Shown one piece after another: positions 15,297-22,486 of a stretch of DNA of 64,000 nt (position 1 is its first letter; each line of letters opens with the position of its first letter). A program made the translations under genes and the position numbers. The DNA comes from Nocardia rhizosphaerihabitans. Lineage in GTDB: Bacteria; Actinomycetota; Actinomycetes; Mycobacteriales; Mycobacteriaceae. Under the pieces are notes generated by a model. It was given only the letters and a program-made list of their open reading frames with translations. It was not told the origin of the DNA and ran no database searches. The DNA is taken from assembly GCF_014646295.1 (NCBI RefSeq), contig NZ_BMNE01000001.1:248001-312000 (forward strand), given 5' to 3'.

Positions 15297-16124
15297 CTAG
15301 CGCTGGGTGCTGCCCGCGTCGACGGGCAGAGTCACCGCGGTGATGTAGCGAGCCTCGTCCGAGGCGAGGAACAGCGCGGCGTTGGCGATGTCGACCGGTT
15401 CGACCCAGGGGATCGGGAGCATGTTCATCGATCGCGCCGCCTCGGCGAATTCTTCGCGCGTCGGATTCTCGCGGTCGGGCCGGAACACTTTGCGCACCAT
15501 GTCGTTCTGGATCATCGGGGTGTCCACATTGGTCGGGTGGACCGAGTTGACCCGGACGTGATGCGGGGCGAGCTCTTTGGCGAGTGAGCGCATCAGTCCG
15601 ACCACCCCGTGTTTGGCGGCGGTGTAGTGCGCGACGCCGACCAGGCCGCGCAGCCCCGCGATCGAGCTGGTCAGGATCATCGCGCCACCGCCGCGGGTGA
15701 TCAGGTGCGGAGTGGCGGCCTTGCAGGTCTGCCACACGCCGGTCAGGTTGACGTCGATCATCGTCTGCCACTGCTGTTCGGTCAGGTCCAGTGCGCCACC
15801 GCTGGAACTGATTCCCGCTGTGGCGCAGACGATGTCGAGGCCACCCAGTTCGCCGGCCGCGGCGTCGACGGCGGTCCGCAGCGCCGCGCCGTCGCGGACG
15901 TCGACGGTGGCGGCCACGATCCGTGCGCCCGTCGCCTCGACGGCGCGCACGGTCTCGGCGAGGTCGTCGGGGGTCGCCCCCGGCGTCACGACGGTGTCGA
16001 CCGGTCCGCAGATGTCGATCGCGATGATGTCGGCGCCCTCCTCGGCCAGCCGGATCGCCTGGGCGCGGCCGATGCCGCGCGCGGCGCCGGTGATGAGCGC
16101 GATCTTGCCCGAAACCCGTCCCAT
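15297..16124 (-). CDS. Mycofactocin-coupled SDR oxidoreductase
   Basis: 275 residues. TGAARGIG, Asp-terminated beta-2 (IIAIDICGPVDT) and catalytic Ser in ILTSSIAGLRG with YTAAK. The extra loop between beta-2 and alpha-C (about residues 42-65, TPDDLAETVRAVEATG) is the hallmark of the mycofactocin-linked SDR family, which holds NAD(H) non-exchangeably and passes electrons to the peptide-derived cofactor mycofactocin. The C-terminal segment WVEPVDIANAALFLASDEAR with YITAVTLPVDAG is also typical. It follows the next SDR by 1 bp and shares its promoter. The substrate is probably a steroid alcohol, from context only. Confidence 0.85.
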   Translation of the reverse strand: MGRVSGKIALITGAARGIGRAQAIRLAEEGADIIAIDICGPVDTVVTPGATPDDLAETVRAVEATGARIVAATVDVRDGAALRTAVDAAAGELGGLDIVCATAGISSSGGALDLTEQQWQTMIDVNLTGVWQTCKAATPHLITRGGGAMILTSSIAGLRGLVGVAHYTAAKHGVVGLMRSLAKELAPHHVRVNSVHPTNVDTPMIQNDMVRKVFRPDRENPTREEFAEAARSMNMLPIPWVEPVDIANAALFLASDEARYITAVTLPVDAGSTQR

Positions 16125-16125
16125 G

Positions 16126-16923
16126 TCACACCTTCTGAGTCAGTCCGGCATCCACCACGAGCTGGGTTCCCGTCACGTAACGGGACTCGTCGGATGCGAG
16201 GAAGAGCACGGCATTGCTGATGTCGACCGGGTCGACCCACGGCACCGGCAGCAGGGTGCGGGCGGCCAGTGCCTCGGCCGCGTCCTGCTGGGTCGGGTTC
16301 GTCAGGTCGGGCCGGAGTTTGGCGTAGACCGTGTCGTTGAGGATCATCGGCGTCGCCACCGAGCCGGGATGCACCGTGTTGACCCGGATTCCGCGCGGGC
16401 CGAGTTCGTTGGCCAGGGTGCGGGCGAGCCCGACCACGGCGTGCTTGCTGGCCGAATAGTGCGAGGCGGTGGCGGCGCCGGTGATGCCGTTGGTGGAGCT
16501 GACGATCACGATCGAGCCGCCGTCGCTCAGCGCCGGGACACCGGCGCGCACCGTGTGCCACATGCCGGTGAGATTGATGTCCATGGTGCGCTGCCAGGCG
16601 TCATCCGACAGTTCCCAGGACAGGCCCAGGTCGCGGTAGATCCCGGCGTTGGCCACGATCACATCGAGGCGGCCCAGCGCGGCGACCCCGTCGGCGACGG
16701 CCACGTCCAGCGACGCCTGGTCGCGCACATCGGCCACCGCGGTCACGCACAGGCGACCCGTGGCCTCGACCTCCGCCGCGGTCTGCGCCAGTTCGGCGGC
16801 CGCCGGCTCGATGTCGAGGGCGATGATGTCGGCGCCTTCCTCGGCCAGGCGGCGGCAATGGGCGCGGCCCATCCCGCCGGCCGCGCCGGTCACCAGCGCG
16901 ACGGTGTTCTGCATGCGATTCAT
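16126..16923 (-). CDS. Mycofactocin-coupled SDR oxidoreductase
   Basis: 265 residues. TGAAGGMG cofactor loop, LDIEPAAAELAQTAAEVEAT (shorter family loop), IVANAGIYRDLG, catalytic Ser in VSSTNGITG and YSASK. The C-terminal WVDPVDISNAVLFLASDESR with YVTGTQLVVDAG mirrors its downstream neighbour, suggesting tandem duplication followed by divergence. It is the first gene of a two-gene operon reading away from kshB; the 190-bp divergent region carries two operator-like dyads, one for each direction. Confidence 0.85.
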   Translation of the reverse strand: MNRMQNTVALVTGAAGGMGRAHCRRLAEEGADIIALDIEPAAAELAQTAAEVEATGRLCVTAVADVRDQASLDVAVADGVAALGRLDVIVANAGIYRDLGLSWELSDDAWQRTMDINLTGMWHTVRAGVPALSDGGSIVIVSSTNGITGAATASHYSASKHAVVGLARTLANELGPRGIRVNTVHPGSVATPMILNDTVYAKLRPDLTNPTQQDAAEALAARTLLPVPWVDPVDISNAVLFLASDESRYVTGTQLVVDAGLTQKV

Positions 16924-16959
16924 CGGGCGCCCCCGGAAGGTCGAGTGTCCACGGCGCCG

Positions 16960-17012
16960 ACGCTAGGGTCGCCGCCCGAGGTCTCCGACCTGGTCTTCCC
17001 GGTCAGTGGGCA
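16960..17012 (-). promoter_or_regulatory. Candidate steroid-regulon operator E (SDR operon promoter)
   Basis: Dyad TTCCCG-GTCAG-TGGGCA at 16996-17012; centre 81 bp from the SDR start at 16923. On the minus strand TAGCGT (16965 to 16960) starts exactly 39 bp from the centre, the same hexamer and spacing as the monooxygenase promoter. Confidence 0.6.
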
Positions 17013-17024
17013 GTGCGCGGCGAT

Positions 17025-17041
17025 CTCCCGTCCACCGGGAG
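17025..17041 (+). promoter_or_regulatory. Candidate steroid-regulon operator D (kshB promoter)
   Basis: Dyad CTCCCG-TCCAC-CGGGAG, centre 81 bp before the kshB GTG and 29 bp from operator E. No TAnCGT hexamer is seen at 39 bp here; TAGCCC at 17076 is the nearest weak candidate. Confidence 0.5.
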
Positions 17042-17113
17042 CCACCGGCCACGGGATCGCGCAGAGCTGCGACGGTAGCCCGCACACCGGTTCTGTGATC
17101 GAGGAGGACACCA

Positions 17114-18169
17114 GTGACGAGGGCGACTGTCGACGTACCGCGTGGCTCGCGGGTGGTGACGCTGCGCGTAGCGGCCGTGATCGAGGAGACCGCGGACGCG
17201 CGCACGCTCGTGTTCGACGTACCCGACCACGCCGCCGACCGTTTCTCCTACCGGCCCGGCCAATTCCTCACGCTGCGCATCCCGAGCGAGCAGACCGGAC
17301 CTGTCGCGCGCTGCTATTCGCTGGCGAGCTCACCGTTCACCGGTGAAGCACCGCAGGTGACCGTCAAGCGCACACCCGGCGGCTACGGCTCGAACTGGTT
17401 GTGCGACAACATCTCCGTCGGCGACACCCTCGATGTGCTGCCCCCGCTGGGCACCTTCACCCCGGCCTCTCTCGACACCGATCTGCTGCTGTGGGCGGCG
17501 GGCAGCGGCATCACCCCGGTGATGTCGATCCTGCGGTCCGCCCTGGCCCGCGGCTCGGGCCGGGTGGTGCTGTTCTATGCCAATCGCGACCAGGAGTCGG
17601 TCATCTTCGCCGCCGCCCTGCGCGAGCTCGCCGCCCGCTATCCCGGCCGGGTGACCGTGGTGCACTGGCTCGAATCGCTCCAGGGCCTGCCGAGCACCGA
17701 CCAGCTGGCGCGGTTCGCCGCGCCGTATTCGACCTACGAGTCGTTCGTGTGCGGGCCGGGCCCGTTCATGTCGGCGGTGACCGACGCGCTGGCCGGTGCC
17801 GGGTGGCCGCGTGAGCGCGTCACCACCGAGGTGTTCGTCTCGCTCTCGGGCGATCCGTTCGCCGAGCCGGAGCCGCTCGATCCCGCCGACACCGAAGACG
17901 CCGCCCGCGTCGAGGTGGAGCTCGACGGCACCGTGCACGCACTGAGCTGGCCGCGCTCGCGCACCCTCGTCGACGTCATGCTGGCCGACGGACTCGATGT
18001 CCCCTATTCCTGCCGCGAAGGCGAATGCGGTTCGTGCGCGTGCACCGTCGTCGACGGCGAGGTCAGCATGACCAATGCCGCGATCCTCGATCAGGAGGAC
18101 ATCGACGCCGGCTACGCCCTGGCCTGCCAGGCTCGTCCGCGCACCGACCAGGTCCGCATCCGCTTCTGA
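17114..18169 (+). CDS. kshB: KshB-type ferredoxin reductase of 3-ketosteroid 9-alpha-hydroxylase
   Basis: 351 residues with FAD/NAD reductase then C-terminal plant-type [2Fe-2S] domain. FAD motif ARCYSLASSPF; nucleotide-binding GSGITPVMSILRSA; FVCGPGPFMSAV; cluster ligands in CREGECGSCACTV with the fourth Cys in LACQARP. This is the order found in KshB, which passes electrons from NADH to the Rieske oxygenase KshA. PaaE/HpaE-type reductases share it, so the name rests partly on location among steroid genes. KshA itself is not in the window. GTG start with GAGGAGG about 7 nt upstream; the MFS gene follows after 15 bp. Confidence 0.85.
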   Translation: MTRATVDVPRGSRVVTLRVAAVIEETADARTLVFDVPDHAADRFSYRPGQFLTLRIPSEQTGPVARCYSLASSPFTGEAPQVTVKRTPGGYGSNWLCDNISVGDTLDVLPPLGTFTPASLDTDLLLWAAGSGITPVMSILRSALARGSGRVVLFYANRDQESVIFAAALRELAARYPGRVTVVHWLESLQGLPSTDQLARFAAPYSTYESFVCGPGPFMSAVTDALAGAGWPRERVTTEVFVSLSGDPFAEPEPLDPADTEDAARVEVELDGTVHALSWPRSRTLVDVMLADGLDVPYSCREGECGSCACTVVDGEVSMTNAAILDQEDIDAGYALACQARPRTDQVRIRF

Positions 18170-18184
18170 CCCGAGAGGTGTTCT

Positions 18185-19687
18185 GTGGCAACCGATACCG
18201 CCCGATCCGAGGTCGGGTTCGGCTCGGACCGTGGCCCCGTGCTCGCCTCGCTGATGCTCGCCACCGGACTCGTCGCGCTCGATTCGACGATCCTGGCGAC
18301 CGCGGTGCTGTCGATCACCGACAACCTCGGTGACTTCGCGCTGTTCCCCTGGCTGTTCACGAGCTACCTGCTCGCCCAGGCGGTGACGGTGCCGATCTAC
18401 GGCGCGCTCGCCGACACCTTCGGCCGTAAGCCGGTGATGCTGTTCGGGATCGCGGTGTTCGCGCTCGGCTCGCTGCTGTGCGGGCTGGCGAGCAGCATGC
18501 TCGCGCTGATCGTGTTCCGCGCCGTCCAGGGCATCGGGGCCGGGGCCATCCAGCCGACGACCATGGTCATCGCGGGTGATCTGTACACGCTGGCCGAACG
18601 TGCCACGATCCAGGGCTATCTGGCCGGGGTGTGGGCGGTGGCATCGGTGACGGGGCCGCTGCTCGGCGGCATCTGTGCCGACTATGTCGGCTGGCGGTGG
18701 ATCTTCCTGGCCAATCTGCCGCTGGCCGTGCTCGCCGCCTGGATGCTGGTCCGCAATTTCCACGAGTCCGTACCCCGGCGGCACCGCAGCGTCGACTACG
18801 CGGGCTCGGTGTTGCTGACGCTCGGCGCGGGGGCGCTCGTCCTCGGCCTGCTCGAAGGTGGCCGCGCCTGGGCCTGGGGCTCGCCGGCCGGTCTGGCCGT
18901 CTTCGCCTGCGCCGCACTGTCGCTCACGCTGTTCGTGATCGTGGAATCACGGGCCGCGCAACCGATTCTGCCGCTGTGGGTGTTCACCCGGCGCGTGGTG
19001 ATCGCGAGCAGTGTCGCCGCCATGCTGGGCGGGGCACTGCTGTTCGGATTCACCACGTATGTGCCGATGTTCAATCAGGGTGTGCTGGGCTCGAGCGCGC
19101 TGGTCGCCGGGGTCGTCACCGGTGCGCTCACCCTCGGCTGGCCGTTGGCCGCGGCCAGGGCGGGAAAGGTGTACCTGCGCTTCGGGTTCCGCACCTGCGC
19201 GGTGCTCGGCAGTGCGGTCGCGGCGATCGGTGCGGCGACGACGCTGCTGCTCGGCGAGAACTCGGCGCTGTGGCAGGTCGCCGTCTCGTGTTTCGTGGTC
19301 GGCGCGGGCATGGGGTTGGTGGCGACGCCGACGCTCATCGCGGCACAGACGAGCGCGGCGTGGACCGAGCGCGGTGTCGTCACCTCGGCGAACATGTTCG
19401 CGCGGTCACTGGGCAGCGCGGTGGGCGTCGCCGTGTTCGGTGCGATCGTCAACGCGCGCCTCGGGAGCGCGGACGCGCCGTCGCCGCAGACCTTGTCGGC
19501 CGCCGTGCACCTGGTGTTCGCGACCATCGCGGCGATGACCGTCGTGCTGGTGGCGGCGTGCGCGGCGATCCCCGGCCGGGCCGCGCAATTTCCTGCCCAT
19601 CCAGCGGGAAGGGCGGGCCCGCTGCGCCGTCTCGAGCACGAGCATGGGGTGGCATCACCAGACGAGAAGAGGGAGCCAGGATGCTGA
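18185..19687 (+). CDS. MFS transporter, DHA2 (EmrB/QacA-like) family
   Basis: 500 residues, GTG start. About 13-14 hydrophobic segments. Motif A-like GALADTFGRKPVML between TM2 and TM3, GIGAGAIQPTTM and motif C-like GVWAVASVTGPLLGG identify a drug:H+ antiporter. Located 15 bp after kshB, and its last 7 bp overlap hsaE. It is therefore co-transcribed with steroid genes and might move a steroid or a degradation intermediate across the membrane. Direction and substrate are unknown. A candidate promoter for hsaE lies inside its 3' end. Confidence 0.83.
   Translation: MATDTARSEVGFGSDRGPVLASLMLATGLVALDSTILATAVLSITDNLGDFALFPWLFTSYLLAQAVTVPIYGALADTFGRKPVMLFGIAVFALGSLLCGLASSMLALIVFRAVQGIGAGAIQPTTMVIAGDLYTLAERATIQGYLAGVWAVASVTGPLLGGICADYVGWRWIFLANLPLAVLAAWMLVRNFHESVPRRHRSVDYAGSVLLTLGAGALVLGLLEGGRAWAWGSPAGLAVFACAALSLTLFVIVESRAAQPILPLWVFTRRVVIASSVAAMLGGALLFGFTTYVPMFNQGVLGSSALVAGVVTGALTLGWPLAAARAGKVYLRFGFRTCAVLGSAVAAIGAATTLLLGENSALWQVAVSCFVVGAGMGLVATPTLIAAQTSAAWTERGVVTSANMFARSLGSAVGVAVFGAIVNARLGSADAPSPQTLSAAVHLVFATIAAMTVVLVAACAAIPGRAAQFPAHPAGRAGPLRRLEHEHGVASPDEKREPGC
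19594..19610 (+). promoter_or_regulatory. Candidate steroid-regulon operator F (inside MFS gene, before hsaE)
   Basis: Dyad TGCCCA-TCCAG-CGGGAA, centre 79 bp before the hsaE ATG, the same distance as for sites outside genes. It lies in the poorly conserved hydrophilic tail of the MFS protein. No clear -10 hexamer is seen at 39 bp. Confidence 0.45.
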
Positions 19688-20466
19688 CAACCAGCATGCG
19701 CGCCGAGCTCGCCGCCGAACTGGCGCGGGCGGAGCTGGATCGGGTGGCCGTGTCGCCCATCGCCGACCGGTATCCGGGCATCGACGTGGTCGACGCGTAC
19801 GAGATCCAGCTCCTCAATATCCGGCGCAAGCTGGATGACGGCGGGAAGATCGTCGGGCACAAGGTGGGGCTGTCGTCGAAGGCGATGCAGCAGATGATGG
19901 GCGTCGACGAACCCGATTACGGTCACCTGCTCGCCGACATGGAGCTGTCCGAGGACGTCCCCGTCGACACCTCGAAGTTCCTGCTGCCGCGGGTGGAGGT
20001 CGAGGTCGGTTTCGTGCTCGGCGCCGATCTGCCCGGCGAAGACTGCACCGAGGCCGATGTCCTCGCCGCGACCGTCGCCTACGCGCCCGCGATCGAATTG
20101 ATCGACTCCCGCATCACCGATTGGCGGATCGGGTTGTGCGACACCATTTCCGACAATGCGTCCTCGGCGGGATTCGTGCTCGGCAAGGAGCGCGTCGCCC
20201 CCGCCGACATCGATATCACCGGCATCGACGCGACCCTGACCTGCAACGGTGCGGTCATCGCCGAGGGCCGCAGCGACGCGGTGCTGGGCGACCCGGTGAT
20301 CGCCGTCGCCTGGCTGGCCCGCAAGGTCGCGAGCTTCGGTGTGCGCTTGAAGGCCGGTGACGTGGTTCTGCCCGGTTCCTGCACTCGCGCCATCGACGCC
20401 CGTCCGGGTGACGCCTTCCATGCCGAGTTCACCGGACTCGGTTCCGTCCGTCTGCATTTCGCGTAG
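19681..20466 (+). CDS. hsaE: 2-Hydroxypenta-2,4-dienoate hydratase (HsaE type)
   Basis: 261 residues of the fumarylacetoacetate-hydrolase-like hydratase family (MhpD/TesE/HsaE). Blocks: GKIVGHKVGLSSKAMQQMMG, PDYGHLLADMEL, LLPRVEVEVGFVLGADLPG (divalent-metal Glu ligands) and LDSR-like IELIDSRITDW. The ATG overlaps the MFS stop. It adds water to 2-hydroxyhexa-2,4-dienoate (from steroid rings) or 2-hydroxypentadienoate to give 4-hydroxy-2-oxo acids. First of the HsaE-HsaG-HsaF trio. Confidence 0.92.
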   Translation: MLTTSMRAELAAELARAELDRVAVSPIADRYPGIDVVDAYEIQLLNIRRKLDDGGKIVGHKVGLSSKAMQQMMGVDEPDYGHLLADMELSEDVPVDTSKFLLPRVEVEVGFVLGADLPGEDCTEADVLAATVAYAPAIELIDSRITDWRIGLCDTISDNASSAGFVLGKERVAPADIDITGIDATLTCNGAVIAEGRSDAVLGDPVIAVAWLARKVASFGVRLKAGDVVLPGSCTRAIDARPGDAFHAEFTGLGSVRLHFA

Positions 20467-20491
20467 ACATCCACTGCCTTAGGAGGCCGAC

Positions 20492-21403
20492 GTGTCCGAT
20501 ACCGGGACCGTCACCGCCGCGATCGTCGGATCCGGCAACATCAGCACCGACCTGCTCTACAAACTGCTGCGCTCGGAATCCATCACGCCGCGCTGGATGA
20601 TCGGCATCGACCCCGACAGCGAAGGGTTGAAGCGGGCGCGCGGGCTGGGTCTGGAGACCTCGGCCGAGGGTGTGGACTGGCTGCTCGCCCAGGACGAGAA
20701 GCCCGACATGGTCTTCGAAGCCACCTCCGCCTACGTCCATCGCGCCGCCGCGCCGCGGTATGCCGAGCTCGGTATCCGCGCCGTCGATCTGACTCCCGCC
20801 GCGGTGGGTCCGGCTGTCGTGCCACCGGTCAACCTGGCCTCGCTGCTGGGTGCGCCCAACGTCAACATGATCACCTGCGGTGGACAGGCGACGATTCCGA
20901 TCGTCGCCGCCGTTTCCCGCGTGGTGCCGGTGACCTACGCCGAGATCGTGGCGTCGGTGTCCTCGGTGTCGGCCGGTCCGGGTACCCGCGCCAATATCGA
21001 TGAGTTCACCAAGACCACCAGTCGCGGTGTGGAGACCATCGGTGGTGCTCAGCGAGGTAAGGCGATCATCATCCTGAACCCGGCCGAGCCGCCGATGATC
21101 ATGCGCGACACCATCTTCTGCGCCATTCCCGAGGATGCCGACCACGACGCGATCAGCGCCTCGATCCATCAGATGGTCGCCGATATCCAGCAGTACGTGC
21201 CCGGCTACCGGCTGCTCAACGAACCGCAGTTCGACGAGCCGTCGGTGGTGTCCGGTGGTTTGGCGAAGGTGTCGGTGTTCGTGGAGGTCGAAGGCGCGGG
21301 TGACTTCCTGCCGCCCTACGCGGGCAATCTCGACATCATGACCGCTGCCGCGACCCGCGTCGGTGAAGTCGTCGCCGGTCAGATCCTGTCGGCCCGGGTG
21401 TAA
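20492..21403 (+). CDS. hsaG: Acylating acetaldehyde/propionaldehyde dehydrogenase (HsaG type)
   Basis: 303 residues, GTG start 7 nt after AGGAGG. NAD motif [17 protein letters not shown], catalytic Cys in [16 protein letters not shown], and [20 protein letters not shown]. It converts the aldehyde released by HsaF to acyl-CoA (propanal to propionyl-CoA in steroid degradation) and works in a channelled complex with HsaF. The gene follows hsaE by 25 bp and precedes hsaF by 12 bp. Confidence 0.93.
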   Translation: MSDTGTVTAAIVGSGNISTDLLYKLLRSESITPRWMIGIDPDSEGLKRARGLGLETSAEGVDWLLAQDEKPDMVFEATSAYVHRAAAPRYAELGIRAVDLTPAAVGPAVVPPVNLASLLGAPNVNMITCGGQATIPIVAAVSRVVPVTYAEIVASVSSVSAGPGTRANIDEFTKTTSRGVETIGGAQRGKAIIILNPAEPPMIMRDTIFCAIPEDADHDAISASIHQMVADIQQYVPGYRLLNEPQFDEPSVVSGGLAKVSVFVEVEGAGDFLPPYAGNLDIMTAAATRVGEVVAGQILSARV

Positions 21404-21415
21404 GGAGCTCAAATC

Positions 21416-22450
21416 ATGGTCTACTCCGCAGATCTCGACATCCGCGTCACCGACACCTCGCTGCGTGACGGTTCGCATCACAAGCGCCATCAGTTCACCG
21501 CCACCGAGGTCCGCGACATCGTCGCCGCCCTCGACGGCGCCGGTGTGCCGGTCATCGAAGTCACCCACGGTGACGGCCTGGGCGGTTCCTCGTTCAACTA
21601 CGGGTTCTCCAAAACCCCTGAGCAGGAACTCATCAAGACCGCCGCGGAGACAGCGAAGACCGCCAAGATCGCCTTCCTCATGCTGCCGGGAGTCGGCATC
21701 AAGGAAGACATCAAGATCGCGCAGGACAACGGGGCGGCGATCTGCCGCGTCGCCACCCACTGCACCGAAGCCGACGTGTCCGTGCAGCACTTCACCGCGG
21801 CCCGCGAGCTCGGCCTGGAAACGGTCGGCTTCCTGATGATGTCGCACACCCAGCCGCCGGAGGCCCTGGCCAAGCAGGCCCGCATCATGGCCGACGCGGG
21901 CTGCCAGTGCGTCTACGTCGTCGATTCCGCGGGCGCCCTCGTCCTGGAACAGGTCTCGGACCGGGTGTCCGCGTTGGTCGCCGAGCTCGGCAACGACGCG
22001 CAGGTGGGCTTCCACGGCCACGAGAACCTGGGCCTGGCCGTCGCCAACTCGGTGTACGCGGTGCGCGCGGGCGCCACCCAGATCGACGGCTCGGCTCGCC
22101 GCTTCGGCGCGGGCGCCGGCAACCTGCCGGTCGAAGCCTTCATCGGCGTCTGCGACAAGCTCGGCATCAAGACCGGCGTCGACTTCTTCGCCGTCACCGA
22201 CGCCGCCGAGGACGTCGTCCGCCCGGCCATGCCGTCGGAATGCCTCCTCGACCGCCAAGCCCTGATGATGGGCTACGCGGGCGTCTACTCCAGCTTCCTG
22301 CGTCACGCCGAACGCCAAGCCGAACGCTACGGCGTCTCCGCCGCCGAACTCCTCGTCCGCGCGGGTCGCCGCAAGCTCATCGGCGGCCAGGAGGACCAGC
22401 TCGTCGACATCGCCCTGGAACTCCAGCGCGAGGCATCGGTCAGCGCGTGA
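21416..22450 (+). CDS. hsaF: 4-Hydroxy-2-oxovalerate/4-hydroxy-2-oxohexanoate aldolase (HsaF type)
   Basis: 344 residues, DRE-TIM aldolase. Metal and substrate residues in [31 protein letters not shown], and the HxH metal ligands in [15 protein letters not shown]. The C-terminal dimer/HsaG-binding domain begins near [11 protein letters not shown] and ends with [19 protein letters not shown]. It cleaves 4-hydroxy-2-oxo acids to pyruvate and an aldehyde that is passed to HsaG. Last gene of the unit; a strong hairpin follows 5 bp after the stop. Confidence 0.93.
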   Translation: MVYSADLDIRVTDTSLRDGSHHKRHQFTATEVRDIVAALDGAGVPVIEVTHGDGLGGSSFNYGFSKTPEQELIKTAAETAKTAKIAFLMLPGVGIKEDIKIAQDNGAAICRVATHCTEADVSVQHFTAARELGLETVGFLMMSHTQPPEALAKQARIMADAGCQCVYVVDSAGALVLEQVSDRVSALVAELGNDAQVGFHGHENLGLAVANSVYAVRAGATQIDGSARRFGAGAGNLPVEAFIGVCDKLGIKTGVDFFAVTDAAEDVVRPAMPSECLLDRQALMMGYAGVYSSFLRHAERQAERYGVSAAELLVRAGRRKLIGGQEDQLVDIALELQREASVSA

Positions 22451-22455
22451 ATCGT

Positions 22456-22482
22456 GCGCCGCGTGGTGATCCCACGCGGCGC
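22456..22482. terminator. Bidirectional terminator after hsaF
   Basis: Perfect 11-bp arms GCGCCGCGTGG / CCACGCGGCGC with a 5-base loop in the 36-bp gap between convergent hsaF and the MFS gene. Confidence 0.85.
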
Positions 22483-22486
22483 GCGA

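Noticed and set aside
20429-22318. Long minus-strand open frame opposite hsaG and hsaF
   Set aside because: Low-complexity Asp/Gly/His composition without motifs; the plus-strand genes are unambiguous.
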